From a virus: DNA of 23,080 bases. Positions within the stretch are counted from its first letter, which is position 1; every line of letters begins with the position of its first letter. Both the position numbers and the translations under genes were made by a program. This document shows, one piece after another, positions 5,231 to 13,650 of the stretch. The notes under the pieces are model-generated. The model did no database searches. It worked only from the letters and a program-made list of their open reading frames with translations, and was not told where the DNA came from. The DNA lies in IMG/VR virus record IMGVR_UViG_3300042298_001435, positions 1 through 23,080 of that record; one strand, 5' to 3'.

Positions 5231-5983
5231 ATGCTGTTGATAGTAAAACGCGCTATATTATGGCCTGACACTCATATAGGCATCGATGAAAGCCATGACC
5301 ATAGAGCTGTTGAATTAGCTCTGTGGATTTGCCGCGAATTACAACCAGAATACATTTATTTTTTAGGCGACTTGGCAGATTTTTACAGCGTCATGTCACA
5401 CACTAAAGACCCTAACTATAGATCAATTTTAAAAGATGAACTTTATTTGGTTAATAAATTCTTGGACAGAGTTAGGGACGAGAATAAAAATTGCGAATTA
5501 CATTTCATTGAAGGCAATCACGAAAATCGCGCATCCAGATATTTAGCAGAGAAGGCACCTGATTTGATCGGGATTTATACAGTAAACGATTTGTTGATGC
5601 TCGAATCAAGGAATATTAATTATCATGCCTATGGTCCAAGTCAATTAGTGCAAGTGATGGACACAAATCTTTATGCTAGGCATGAACCCTATGGCAGATC
5701 GCCAGAGGCATCTGCACGTAAAGCAATGTGCAGTTTAATTAATGGACATGATCACAGAATAGCTCAAATTAAAATATCATCTGCCCATGGTAATGTTTGT
5801 CATGGCATCTCATGTGGTTGGTTGGGCAATGCAAATCATAAAATTTTTAGTTATGTAAAAACCAGAGCGCAATGGCAATTAGGATTCGGCATTGTAACGG
5901 ATATTGATGGCATCTGGTTTTACCAACAGGTTTATATACAAGATTATAAATGTATTGTGGACGGAGTTTTGTATGCTCTCTAA
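5231..5983 (+). CDS. Calcineurin-like metallophosphoesterase (250 aa)
   Basis: The metal-binding motifs appear in order: DTH (residues 13-15), GDLAD (46-50), GNHEN (95-99), a His in RHEPYG (H151) and GHDHR (172-176). This is the two-metal centre of the calcineurin-like phosphoesterase superfamily, which acts on phosphomonoesters or diesters, including nucleic acids and cyclic nucleotides. The start is uncertain: the ATG at 5231 touches its own AAAGGA, whereas TTG at 5237 lies 6 bases after it and would remove two residues. TTGACA at 5182-5187 is a perfect -35 box upstream but lacks a good -10. The substrate is unknown; phage relatives are proposed to act in DNA metabolism or counter-defence. 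Confidence 0.85.
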   Translation: MLLIVKRAILWPDTHIGIDESHDHRAVELALWICRELQPEYIYFLGDLADFYSVMSHTKDPNYRSILKDELYLVNKFLDRVRDENKNCELHFIEGNHENRASRYLAEKAPDLIGIYTVNDLLMLESRNINYHAYGPSQLVQVMDTNLYARHEPYGRSPEASARKAMCSLINGHDHRIAQIKISSAHGNVCHGISCGWLGNANHKIFSYVKTRAQWQLGFGIVTDIDGIWFYQQVYIQDYKCIVDGVLYAL

Positions 5984-6059
5984 ATGGCAAAACTTTTTAA
6001 TTGATTTAATCCTTTGGTTGTCTTTAATGTTGGCGGTGTATTTATGGACGCAAATTTAA
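5973..6059 (+). CDS. Very small membrane protein (28 aa), tentative
   Basis: The ATG at 5973 overlaps the phosphoesterase by 11 bases and follows GGAG (5962-5965) at a good spacing. The product is almost all one hydrophobic helix (FLIDLILWLSLMLAVYLW) after a short basic start (MLSKWQN). It overlaps the next gene by 16 bases. Ribosome binding site, overlap pattern and composition favour a real gene, but the length does not allow certainty. Confidence 0.45.
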   Translation: MLSKWQNFLIDLILWLSLMLAVYLWTQI

Positions 6060-6313
6060 AGCTGTTAAAGTTTACAATTGATGATCCGATTGCTGCGCGA
6101 CTTAATGGATTAAAAGATTTATTAGAGCAAACAAATGATGATTACGGTTATGATCTAATAAAATTATGCTTAGATTATTTTGCAATCTATGAACCAGCAG
6201 AGCATATTAACGAATGTGAAATGTGTATGCGCCAAGCGCTGTTTCATTGGATTAATTACTGTTTAGAAAATAATATTCCGTTGCCAATCAGTGATGAGCT
6301 AATCAACAAATAA
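6044..6313 (+). CDS. Small unknown protein (89 aa)
   Basis: The ATG at 6044 is preceded by a G-rich stretch (GGCGG). The protein is acidic and helical throughout (DPIAARLNGLKDLLEQ, YDLIKLCLDYFAIYE, RQALFHWINYCLE), with four to five scattered cysteines but no paired zinc motif. The N-terminal helices could form a small dimeric bundle. It sits between the phosphoesterase and the ParB-like gene. No family is recognised. Confidence 0.65.
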   Translation: MDANLKLLKFTIDDPIAARLNGLKDLLEQTNDDYGYDLIKLCLDYFAIYEPAEHINECEMCMRQALFHWINYCLENNIPLPISDELINK

Positions 6314-6394
6314 TAATGCATGTTGACATTATTAAAAAATGAGCAGAGCATTTTACTGTCCTGCGGACAAAACTTTAACTTAGCGAGTGTAAAG

Positions 6395-6904
6395 ATGAAA
6401 ATTAAATGCGCGCATTCCGCAATCGTGGAATTGCATAAATTAGTTCCGAATCCACGCAATGCAAACAAACACCCTGAAAAACAAATAACAATGCTCGCAA
6501 AAATTATTGATCATGTTGGTCAACGGCACCCGATTGTTATTAGCAAGCGATCTGGTTATATCTGTGCTGGCCACGGAAGGTTGCAAGCAATTCAATTGCT
6601 AGGTTGGGAAAAAGCGGCGGTTGATTATCAAGATTTTGAAACAGAGGCAGAGGAATTTGCATTCCTGATTGCAGATAACAAGATTGCTGAATTAGCAGAG
6701 CATGATGAATTAAAGATGATAGAAGGGATTAAAGATTTAAAGCTAGATGATTTGGATTTTGAATTATTCGGATTAGAAGAATTTAAAATGCCAGAAACAG
6801 AAATGCTGGATTATTCAGATAAAAACAAAGAAATAGACACTGAAAATTTTGGCAATGATTTAATGCATCAATGTCCTAGTTGTGGGTTTGAATTTAATGA
6901 GTGA
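6395..6904 (+). CDS. ParB-like (ParB/sulfiredoxin fold) protein (169 aa)
   Basis: The start is uncertain. The frame is open from a TTG at 6320, but homology-like sequence begins after the ATG at 6395, so I use that. The ParB N-terminal fold is clear: LHKLVPNPRNANKHPEKQ, HPIVISKRSGYICAGHGRL with the CAGHGR motif at residues 57-62, and a helical domain with FLIADNKIAELAEHD. In phages these proteins often accompany or are fused to DNA methyltransferases; the fold binds or hydrolyses nucleotides. The C-terminus ends in a half zinc ribbon (CPSCGFEF, two Cys only). The gene overlaps the C5-methyltransferase by 8 bases, so the two are coupled and may act together. Confidence 0.8.
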   Translation: MKIKCAHSAIVELHKLVPNPRNANKHPEKQITMLAKIIDHVGQRHPIVISKRSGYICAGHGRLQAIQLLGWEKAAVDYQDFETEAEEFAFLIADNKIAELAEHDELKMIEGIKDLKLDDLDFELFGLEEFKMPETEMLDYSDKNKEIDTENFGNDLMHQCPSCGFEFNE

Positions 6905-7874
6905 TAAATACATACCGAACTATCGATGGAATTTAACGGACCTAGATAAGGTTGAAAAAAATAATCTAAAAGTATTTTCGACATTTGCCTGCGGCGGCGG
7001 TTCAACAATGGGTTACAAGCTCGCTGGTTTTGATGTAATTGGCGCAAATGACATTGATCCAGAGATGGCATGGCATTATAAAGAAAATCATAAACCAAAA
7101 TATTATTATCTTGAGGATATTAGAAAATTTAGACAGCGCGATGATTTACCTAAAGAATTATATGAACTAGATATTTTAGACGGATCGCCGCCATGTTCTA
7201 GTTTTTCGATGGCAGGATCAAGGGAAAAAGATTGGGGAAAAAAGAAAGTTTTTAGAGAAGGGCAATCAAGTCAGACCCTAGATGATTTATTTTTTGATTT
7301 CATTGAACTAGCAAGAAAATTACAACCTAAAGTTGTTATTGCTGAAAATGTTAAAGGATTAATTCAAGGTAATGCGAAAGGATATGTCAAAAAGATAATA
7401 AATTTATTCAATGTTTCCGGATATGATGTTCAATTGTTTTTGTTAAATGCTGCTACAATGGGTGTTCCGCAAGAGAGAGAGAGAGTGTTTTTCATATGCA
7501 GACGAAAGGATTTAAATTTTAAATCAATAAAAATTGCATTTAATAATAAACCAATAACAGTAAAAGAGGCTACTGGACTAGATGGGCATGTTTCTAATTC
7601 GGCAAATCTAAGGCACATACTAGCAAACAGACGGCCGAAATGGTGGACACACAACAGGCCATCACCGACAGTTATGGGGACTGATGGCGTTTTTTTAATA
7701 GATAAAAATCTAAAACAAGAAAAAATAAAACCGCCGCATATTAATTTAATTGGATCATATCCATTGGACTATGTTTTTAAATCAAAACCAGAATATATGA
7801 TTGGCATGAGTGTCCCTCCCTTAATGACTTATGGCGTTGCAAATCAAATTTATCAACAGTGGTTTAAGGAATGA
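6897..7874 (+). CDS. C5-cytosine DNA methyltransferase (325 aa)
   Basis: All key motifs are present in order: motif I FSTFACGGGSTMGY (residues 27-40), motif IV with the catalytic Cys100 in GSPPCSSFS, motif VI AENVKG (149-154), motif VIII QERERVFF (192-199), RPSPTV of motif IX (254-259), and a motif X end, GVANQIYQQW. The enzyme flips out cytosine and methylates C5 using S-adenosylmethionine. The target recognition part between motifs VIII and IX is short (about 55 residues). Motif IV has Ser in place of the usual Gln after Cys. I choose the ATG at 6897, inside the ParB-like gene. No restriction endonuclease is beside it, so it is a solitary methyltransferase, probably an anti-restriction factor. 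An (AG)7 tract lies in motif VIII. Confidence 0.92.
   Translation: MSDKYIPNYRWNLTDLDKVEKNNLKVFSTFACGGGSTMGYKLAGFDVIGANDIDPEMAWHYKENHKPKYYYLEDIRKFRQRDDLPKELYELDILDGSPPCSSFSMAGSREKDWGKKKVFREGQSSQTLDDLFFDFIELARKLQPKVVIAENVKGLIQGNAKGYVKKIINLFNVSGYDVQLFLLNAATMGVPQERERVFFICRRKDLNFKSIKIAFNNKPITVKEATGLDGHVSNSANLRHILANRRPKWWTHNRPSPTVMGTDGVFLIDKNLKQEKIKPPHINLIGSYPLDYVFKSKPEYMIGMSVPPLMTYGVANQIYQQWFKE
7472..7485 (+). repeat. (AG)7 dinucleotide tract inside the methyltransferase gene
   Basis: Seven AG units run from 7472 to 7485 and encode part of QERER in motif VIII. A gain or loss of one unit would shift the frame and inactivate the enzyme. At this length slippage is possible, but the codons are also simply those needed for Glu and Arg. 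Confidence 0.6.
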
Positions 7875-7904
7875 CCAAGAATTTTAAAACATCGAGGTTA
7901 TTTT

Positions 7905-8273
7905 ATGCCAGCATCAAAATATAAAGAAGAATACTGTGACATGCTAATAAAGCATTGTCAGCAGGGTTTAAGTTTTGGTTCATTCTGTGGCGTCATTAGG
8001 GTTAGCAGAGAATGCGCATATCAATGGACCGAGAGACATAAAGAGTTTGGCGAGGCCAAGGATATTGCCGATTCATTGGCGCTTTTATTTTATGAAAAAC
8101 TCCTAAGCGCAAAGGCATCTGGACGCAACATAGAAGGGTTTGACCACAAAAAATCAGACATTGCAGCAATCTTGTTTCCTCTTAAAACTAGATTCTGGCG
8201 TCTATATGGTGAACGTCCTGAATTAAATCAATCAATCAGCATCACAATAAGTAAAGATGAGTCAAATCTTTGA
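7905..8273 (+). CDS. terS: Terminase small subunit (122 aa)
   Basis: The ATG at 7905 follows GAGG (7893-7896). The N-terminal half has a helix-turn-helix that would bind the packaging site: CDMLIKHCQQGLSFGSFCGVIRVSRECAYQWTER, about residues 11-44. A helical middle region and a short C-terminal strand (SISITISKD) would drive ring formation and contact with the large subunit. Its place directly before TerL, with a 17-base overlap, supports the call. TerS recognises viral DNA and hands it to the motor. Sequence alone would be weak evidence; order and fold together make it likely. Confidence 0.85.
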   Translation: MPASKYKEEYCDMLIKHCQQGLSFGSFCGVIRVSRECAYQWTERHKEFGEAKDIADSLALLFYEKLLSAKASGRNIEGFDHKKSDIAAILFPLKTRFWRLYGERPELNQSISITISKDESNL

Positions 8274-9522
8274 GCTAACCGACAAGCAAAAAGAATTAGG
8301 ACGCATGCTTGGCGGTCCTGAAAAATTCTTTATGGCATATGGCGGATCAAGGTCAGGTAAAACATTCTATCTGTGCAGAGCAATAATGATTAGAGCGTCC
8401 AAGGTTAAATCTAGACATCTAATTGTCAGGGAACATTTTAACCATGTTAAAACGTCCATCTGGTATGACACATTCCCAAAGGTTAAAAAATTAAGTTTCC
8501 CTACTTTAACAATGGACGAGAATAAGACGGATCATTTTTGGACATATCCCAATGGTTCGGAAATTTGGATTGCAGGATTGGACGATGAAAAAAGAGTAGA
8601 AAAAATTCTAGGTAAAGAATATTCAACTATATATTTCAATGAGTGTTCACAGATTAAGTATAAATCAGTGCAGATAGCAATTACCAGATTGGCAGAAAAA
8701 AATGAGTTAAAGAAAAAAGCATATTTCGACGAAAATCCGCCAACCAAAAAACATTGGAGTTATTCTTTGTTTATCCAAGGTGTTGATCCAGAATCTGGCG
8801 AACCTGTTAACAGAGATGATTACTCAAGTATTATTATGAATCCTCAAGATAATATCAAAAATATTGATGAGGATTATTTGAAGTTATTGGCAGGATTACC
8901 AGAGAAACAAAGGCAGCGTTTCTTGCTAGGTCAATTCATAGATTCAGACGATGGCATTGCTTATTATGCATTCGACAGAGATAAACACGTTGCACCCACA
9001 ACACTAATTCACGGCACCAGATTTGCTGGTATGGATTTCAACGTTAATCCAATGACGGCAGTTATCTGCCAAGTAATCGGCGATGAATTGCATGTTCACG
9101 ATGAGGTTTGGTTAGAAAATAGCGACACTTATAAAATGAGTGATTACCTAATAAAGGAATCACACGGCGGCGCATCTATTATTCCAGACAGCACTGGCAA
9201 AAATAGAAAAACGTCAGGGAAGTCGGATCATTTGATTTTAAAAGAAAATGGATTTACAGTTATCACAACGCATAATCCATTTGTCAGGGATAGGGTAAAC
9301 AATTTGAACAGGCTATTTACCGCAGGCAGGATAAAGATAAATCCTAAATGCAAAAAGCTTATTGGCGACTTGAATAAAGTTTCTTGGAAGGACGATGATT
9401 TAGATAAAACAAGCGACCCAATGCTAACTCACGTTTCCGATTGTTTAGGTTATGTTGCTTGGAAATTGTTTCCGATGAAAAAAGATTTTGAATTTAACAA
9501 TATACCGCAGGATAGACGATGA
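8257..9522 (+). CDS. terL: Terminase large subunit, packaging ATPase and nuclease (421 aa)
   Basis: The ATPase domain has Walker A GGSRSGKT (residues 29-36) and Walker B STIYFNE (123-129, catalytic E129). The RNase H-like nuclease domain has the expected acidic residues: D260 in GMDFNVNPMTA, D311 in IPDSTG, and D395 in HVSDCLGYVAW. The length is typical for a headful or cos-type TerL of siphophages. The motor docks on the portal, pumps DNA into the prohead and cuts the concatemer. It overlaps TerS upstream and shares ATGA with the portal gene downstream. Whether packaging is headful or cos cannot be decided from the sequence. Confidence 0.95.
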   Translation: MSQIFELTDKQKELGRMLGGPEKFFMAYGGSRSGKTFYLCRAIMIRASKVKSRHLIVREHFNHVKTSIWYDTFPKVKKLSFPTLTMDENKTDHFWTYPNGSEIWIAGLDDEKRVEKILGKEYSTIYFNECSQIKYKSVQIAITRLAEKNELKKKAYFDENPPTKKHWSYSLFIQGVDPESGEPVNRDDYSSIIMNPQDNIKNIDEDYLKLLAGLPEKQRQRFLLGQFIDSDDGIAYYAFDRDKHVAPTTLIHGTRFAGMDFNVNPMTAVICQVIGDELHVHDEVWLENSDTYKMSDYLIKESHGGASIIPDSTGKNRKTSGKSDHLILKENGFTVITTHNPFVRDRVNNLNRLFTAGRIKINPKCKKLIGDLNKVSWKDDDLDKTSDPMLTHVSDCLGYVAWKLFPMKKDFEFNNIPQDRR

Positions 9523-11066
9523 TTAATCAAGATTTGTTACTAACAGTTGAAGGCCGTAGAAAAATTGTCGAGATTATTGAATCAAATGAAAATAAAGGAC
9601 GTAAAGCAGAGTCATATAAAAAGAGCGAGATATTAAAGGACCGCTTGGATAATTATGTTTATGCTGAATTACGCAAACAGTTTGACGAGCAAACCATTAT
9701 AGAAATGCCTGTTGTTAAATCAATTAATATCTGTAAACGCGCCATCAATAAAAGTTCAATCGTCTATCAAGAGCAACCAGACAGACGTATTGCCAATAGC
9801 GAATATGATTTACAATCGCTTTATCAAGAAATCGGGGTTAATAAGGCAGTTTGCTCTGCATTGAAATATTACAAATTGCATAGACAGATTTTAATGCAAG
9901 TTGTTCCGGCCAATGGGAAATTGACAACAAAGATTTATCAACCGCACCACTATGATCCGATCATGGGCGATAATGATATAGAGAATGCTGCTGGTTATAT
10001 TATCTCTGCATATGACAAATCAAACGAGGCATATGAGCAAGGTAAAAGGCCTGCGCCAGCGACAGGGACATTTTCAATGTCTGCTCAATCGACAGATCAA
10101 TATAATGAAACAGCTCAAATGCGAGAGAAAGAAAAACAGAAAAATAAAAGATATGCTGCTTGGACCAAGCAGTTGAATTTTATTTTCAATGGAGCAGGGG
10201 AAATTGTTTCTGGCGATAATGTTTCAAATGAATTAGGCATATTGCCGTTTATCGAAATATCAGATGTAAAAGAATACGAATATTGGGTTAGACAAGGATC
10301 GCCTTTTTCTGATTTTACAGTTGAGTTTAACACTCGCATGAGTGAGGCAGCTCAAGTTGTAAAGATGCAGGGATTTGCGCAGGCATGGTATAAAGGCAAT
10401 AAAGAGGCATTGCTACAATCGGTAAAGGTTGGACCTAACTACGTTTTAAAATTACCTAATGATAAAGAGGCAGGAGTCGAAACAGATTTTGGATTTGCCA
10501 CACCTAACGCCGATATTGGCGGCACAATTGAGTTTTTAAAAGTATTGTTATTTATGTTTCTGTCGAGTCAATCAGTTGATGGCGCTATTACGTCTGATAA
10601 TTCTGGAGAGTCATATGCCAGCGGATTTGAGCGATTAGTTTCAATGATAGACAGAGCAATGAGCAATAAAGATGATTTCGAGACATTTACAAATGCTGAA
10701 ATTGCTCTATTCCATTTAATTAAAACGATGCAAGGTAATTTATCAAAAACTGCCACGTTGAATTTAATGAAGTCGCCATCTATTCCGGCAGATTCAGAAC
10801 TATCAATTACATTTAAAAAACCACAATCAGAAAAAACTGAAACAGAGGAATGGGATTTAATGGAGAGACAATTGCCGCAAAACGTAGTTTCAATTATCGA
10901 TTACATTGCAAAAAAAGAAAATATAAGCAGGACCGATGCATTAAAGAAACTGCAACAAAACATTATCGATAACAAACTGGCGACTGGCGAGATAGAAGAA
11001 AAAGCAGACGTTAGTAAAATGGACAAAATCAATAAAGAAATGGAGCAGGACGATATAGAGGAATAA
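9519..11066 (+). CDS. Portal protein, SPP1 gp6-like (515 aa)
   Basis: It starts at an ATGA overlap with TerL. The 515-aa length, the charged N-terminus with a YKKSEILKDRLDNYVYAELRKQF segment, the LPFIEISDVKEYEYW strand region and the wing and stem segment (SGESYASGFERLVSMIDRA) fit the SPP1/HK97-type portal family. A central Gln/Asn/Lys-rich insert (about residues 175-212) is low in complexity. The acidic C-terminus (NKEMEQDDIEE) follows a helix. Twelve copies form the ring through which DNA enters and leaves the head, and it contacts TerL and the scaffold. Position between TerL and scaffold supports the assignment. Confidence 0.88.
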   Translation: MINQDLLLTVEGRRKIVEIIESNENKGRKAESYKKSEILKDRLDNYVYAELRKQFDEQTIIEMPVVKSINICKRAINKSSIVYQEQPDRRIANSEYDLQSLYQEIGVNKAVCSALKYYKLHRQILMQVVPANGKLTTKIYQPHHYDPIMGDNDIENAAGYIISAYDKSNEAYEQGKRPAPATGTFSMSAQSTDQYNETAQMREKEKQKNKRYAAWTKQLNFIFNGAGEIVSGDNVSNELGILPFIEISDVKEYEYWVRQGSPFSDFTVEFNTRMSEAAQVVKMQGFAQAWYKGNKEALLQSVKVGPNYVLKLPNDKEAGVETDFGFATPNADIGGTIEFLKVLLFMFLSSQSVDGAITSDNSGESYASGFERLVSMIDRAMSNKDDFETFTNAEIALFHLIKTMQGNLSKTATLNLMKSPSIPADSELSITFKKPQSEKTETEEWDLMERQLPQNVVSIIDYIAKKENISRTDALKKLQQNIIDNKLATGEIEEKADVSKMDKINKEMEQDDIEE

Positions 11067-11067
11067 A

Positions 11068-11592
11068 ATGAAAATATCTCTCTCAATGGACGAGGTAAAG
11101 CAGGAGATAAACTTGGCGACATTGCTAGGTTATAATCCGAGCAAAGCAGAGGCAGATGCTTTTTTCGAGATAGCGAAAGAAGTAATAATAGAAAGAACAC
11201 AATCAAATAAAGATATTAACCAGAAACAATTTAAAGATTATTCCGAAGGCTATGCGAACTTTAAAGGTGTTTCAGTCGATGAGGTTGATATGACTTTATT
11301 CGGCGATATGTTAGAGGCAATCGATTATGATTATTCCAAAGGAAAATTTACCCTCAAGATAGACGACGATAATGCAGTAAAGGCATTTGCTCACATGACA
11401 GGTTACGAGGGACACCCAACAATTGAGAATGGACCTAAAAGAAAGTTTTTCGGATTAACAAAATCAGAGGCAACACTAATTGCTGAGGCCATTGCAAGGT
11501 CAGACGATCAAGGCGAAAGAACAGCAGCAGATATTGTTGAGCAAGAGGATATTAGGGACATTGTTAGAAATCTTAGATTAGAGGCAGAATGA
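11068..11592 (+). CDS. Virion morphogenesis/tail-completion-like protein (174 aa)
   Basis: GAGGAA precedes the ATG at 11068. The C-terminal two thirds resemble proteins of the phage virion morphogenesis type: a strand-turn unit FGDMLEAIDYDYSKGKFTLKI, a region with AFAHMTGYEGHP, then RKFFGLTKSEATLIAEAI, where these families have a basic-aromatic FLGL segment. The N-terminus is helical and acidic. It forms a pair with the next gene, which has the same order of elements. It probably acts in head or tail completion, but its location between portal and scaffold is not the usual one for a tail-completion gene. Confidence 0.6.
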   Translation: MKISLSMDEVKQEINLATLLGYNPSKAEADAFFEIAKEVIIERTQSNKDINQKQFKDYSEGYANFKGVSVDEVDMTLFGDMLEAIDYDYSKGKFTLKIDDDNAVKAFAHMTGYEGHPTIENGPKRKFFGLTKSEATLIAEAIARSDDQGERTAADIVEQEDIRDIVRNLRLEAE

Positions 11593-12104
11593 GCACTAAG
11601 GTGACAATTAACCTAAAAGGATTAGAGCGAGCTACAAAGGCGCAAAAAAGAAAAATATATTCTGCCATTGCTCGCAGTGATTTCAAGGAAACACTTAAAA
11701 AAGAATTAATAATAGAAACAAGAATTGCCGGATTATCGCCATCATTAAAAAGAGCGTCTATAAAATATAGGGAATACTTAGCGCGATATAATAATATGCA
11801 TGCAAAATTTAGAGCAGCATTTTCAAATTTAACCGCCACTGGTGAGCTATTGGATTCAATGAAATCATTTTACGTTACTGCTCAAAATCAATTTAGATTT
11901 ATCTTTCCAGAAAAAAAACATAAACCATACAAGAAATCTAACGGCAGGAATATGAAAGGCAAACAATCAACTATGAAGCAAATCTATGAATGGCAATCAG
12001 ATGCAGGCAGGAACATTCAAGAGCAAATTGTAACTAGAAAATCATTTCTTGATAAAGTTAGTGCGATGTTAGTAAAATCTGTGCAACGCTTTATCAGGTA
12101 TTGA
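11589..12104 (+). CDS. Second morphogenesis-like protein (171 aa)
   Basis: The ATGA overlap with the previous gene indicates coupled translation. The protein is very basic, with a helical N-terminal half (RATKAQKRKIYSAIARSD, LKRASIKYREYLARY). Then LTATGELLDSMKSFYV leads into a strand (NQFRFIF) and a Lys-rich loop, followed by VTRKSFLDKVSAMLVKSV. The order (GELLDSM, strand, loop, basic FLD helix) parallels the gene before it and the HK97 gp10-like or virion morphogenesis families. It likely works at the head-tail interface or in assembly. The family call is tentative. Confidence 0.6.
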   Translation: MSTKVTINLKGLERATKAQKRKIYSAIARSDFKETLKKELIIETRIAGLSPSLKRASIKYREYLARYNNMHAKFRAAFSNLTATGELLDSMKSFYVTAQNQFRFIFPEKKHKPYKKSNGRNMKGKQSTMKQIYEWQSDAGRNIQEQIVTRKSFLDKVSAMLVKSVQRFIRY

Positions 12105-12126
12105 CAAACAAACAGGAGTATTTACA

Positions 12127-12735
12127 ATGAGTAAAACAGGCAGCTCCAGCGGAGCAGATCAGAACGCCAGCGGCGATGCTGAATCAATCGAAACATTTAA
12201 AAGACGCATCGAGGCAATGGAGAGTAAAAACTCTGAATTGCTCGGAGAGAATCGGAAATTAAAAGATAAATATTCCGAAACTCAAAGCGCCCTTGAGGCA
12301 CATTCTAAGAAGGAATTAGAAGCCCAAGGAAAGTTTCAAGAACTTGCTGGTAATTACCAAAAAGAGAATGAAACTTTAAAAAAACAACTAGAGGAAAAAG
12401 AGAAATCCTACGGTTGGAATGTTGTTAGCAGCGCGATTAAAAACGTTGCTGTTCAAAACGGTTGCCTTGCTCCTGACGATTTTTTAAAAGCTCTGGAAAA
12501 AACAGACTTGGAAAAAATTAAGGTTGGGAAAAATTATGAGGTTGATGCCAGTACGGTGTCGGGCCTAATTGGAGAGTTAAAAACTAAAAAGAGTTACTTC
12601 TTTAAATCGGACGCAGTAACAGTTAAAGATGTGGCACCAGTTGATAACTCGAAAAATGAAAAACCAAAAACGCTGGACGCGTTAAAAAGAGAAGACATAG
12701 AAACAATGCTCAAGAAAGGGCAGTATAAAAAATAA
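12127..12735 (+). CDS. Capsid scaffolding protein (202 aa)
   Basis: AGGAG precedes the ATG at 12127. The N-terminus is Ser/Gly/Ala-rich and unstructured (residues 1-20). A long charged coiled coil follows (residues 22-98: FKRRIEAMESKNSELLGEN, KEFQ-type heptads, LKKQLEEKEKS). Next comes a small domain with AVQNGCLAPDDFLKAL and then a basic tail (ETMLKKGQYKK). This layout and the position directly before the capsid gene match SPP1-like scaffolds (minor structural GP20 family). The scaffold guides capsid protein into a prohead and leaves before or during packaging. No separate prohead protease gene is seen in the module. Confidence 0.85.
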   Translation: MSKTGSSSGADQNASGDAESIETFKRRIEAMESKNSELLGENRKLKDKYSETQSALEAHSKKELEAQGKFQELAGNYQKENETLKKQLEEKEKSYGWNVVSSAIKNVAVQNGCLAPDDFLKALEKTDLEKIKVGKNYEVDASTVSGLIGELKTKKSYFFKSDAVTVKDVAPVDNSKNEKPKTLDALKREDIETMLKKGQYKK

Positions 12736-12750
12736 AAAAGGGAGTAAACA

Positions 12751-13611
12751 ATGGCAGACGTAGTAACAGGCAACACAGAATTAGGCGCAACAAAACAGGA
12801 TTTGATCCTTGCACTAGTTCAAAAAGAATTGGCATTCCAATCAGTGCTAGGACAATGGTTCACTGATTTATCAGTGTTCGCAGTGCCCGGCGCAAAATCA
12901 ATTGCATATCCAAAATTGACCAGCTTTACAGTGGTTGATCGCGTTGAGGCAGCTCAAGGCGACGCGAGCGTTTTGACCTCCACAATCGACACATTGAACC
13001 TAGATAACAATGCTTATATTGCATACATCTTGGACGCAATGACAAAGAAACAATCAAACATCAATTCAGAAATGGAGTTTGCAAAACGCGCTGCTGCTGC
13101 TCATGCTCGCTATTTCGATAGCGCCTTGATTTCAGTTTTAGGGCCTGCTGCTGCTCACTATCAAAACGTAGGTGCAGATGTTGATGTTACATTTGCCAAC
13201 TTGCAAGATATGCGTAAACGCTTTTTGAAAAATGATGGTAATGCTCGTCAGGGTTTCTGGTTGGCCTCAGTTGCCCAAGAAACTGTTATCATGGGCCTAT
13301 CACAATTTCAAAAAAATCTTGAATACGGCGGTAACGCAGTTGTTCCAGATGGTGTTATCGGTAAAATCTTTGGTATGCCAGTTATCGTTCACAACGGATT
13401 GGCAGATAAAGAACTTTACCTTTGCGAAAAAGAATCGGTTGCCTACGGTTTCCAATCTGGTCCGGCAATGGATTCTCAAAAAGCAAACGAATTTGGCGTA
13501 GGCGCCGAGCGTGTGGCCATTGATCAATTGTTCGGAGTTAAAGCACTACACACAGATGAGAAATCTGCTGGCGCTGGTAATTCTGCCTTGATCTTTGCTC
13601 TAAACGATTAA
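12751..13611 (+). CDS. Major capsid protein, HK97 fold (286 aa)
   Basis: A strong site, AAAGGGAG, precedes the ATG at 12751. The protein has an N-terminal arm without a long cleaved delta domain, then an E-loop-like strand region (SIAYPKLTSFTVVDRVE), the long spine helix with SEMEFAKRAAAAHARYFD, the segment NLQDMRKRFLKND, GFWLASVAQETVIMG, and a C-terminal P-domain/A-domain with IGKIFGMPVIVHNGLAD. Codon use is richer in G and C than in neighbours, as expected for a highly expressed gene. A perfect terminator follows. It forms the icosahedral shell. The family is certain in kind; sub-family is not. Confidence 0.9.
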   Translation: MADVVTGNTELGATKQDLILALVQKELAFQSVLGQWFTDLSVFAVPGAKSIAYPKLTSFTVVDRVEAAQGDASVLTSTIDTLNLDNNAYIAYILDAMTKKQSNINSEMEFAKRAAAAHARYFDSALISVLGPAAAHYQNVGADVDVTFANLQDMRKRFLKNDGNARQGFWLASVAQETVIMGLSQFQKNLEYGGNAVVPDGVIGKIFGMPVIVHNGLADKELYLCEKESVAYGFQSGPAMDSQKANEFGVGAERVAIDQLFGVKALHTDEKSAGAGNSALIFALND

Positions 13612-13622
13612 TTACTTAAAAC

Positions 13623-13650
13623 AGCAGGGGAGAAATCCCCTGCTTTATTT
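13623..13650 (+). terminator. Strong rho-independent terminator after the capsid gene
   Basis: AGCAGGGGA (13623-13631) pairs without mismatch with TCCCCTGCT (13636-13644), a 9-bp stem closed by a GAAA tetraloop (13632-13635), followed by the T-rich tract TTATTTTT (13645-13652). It lies 12 bases after the capsid stop codon and abuts the next possible start codon at 13653. It probably terminates most late transcripts and protects the 3' end of capsid mRNA. Confidence 0.92.

Noticed and set aside
10901-11206. Long minus-strand frame opposite the portal end
   Set aside because: It is Ser/Leu-rich low-complexity sequence mirroring Lys/Glu-rich coding DNA on the + strand, with no initiation signal.
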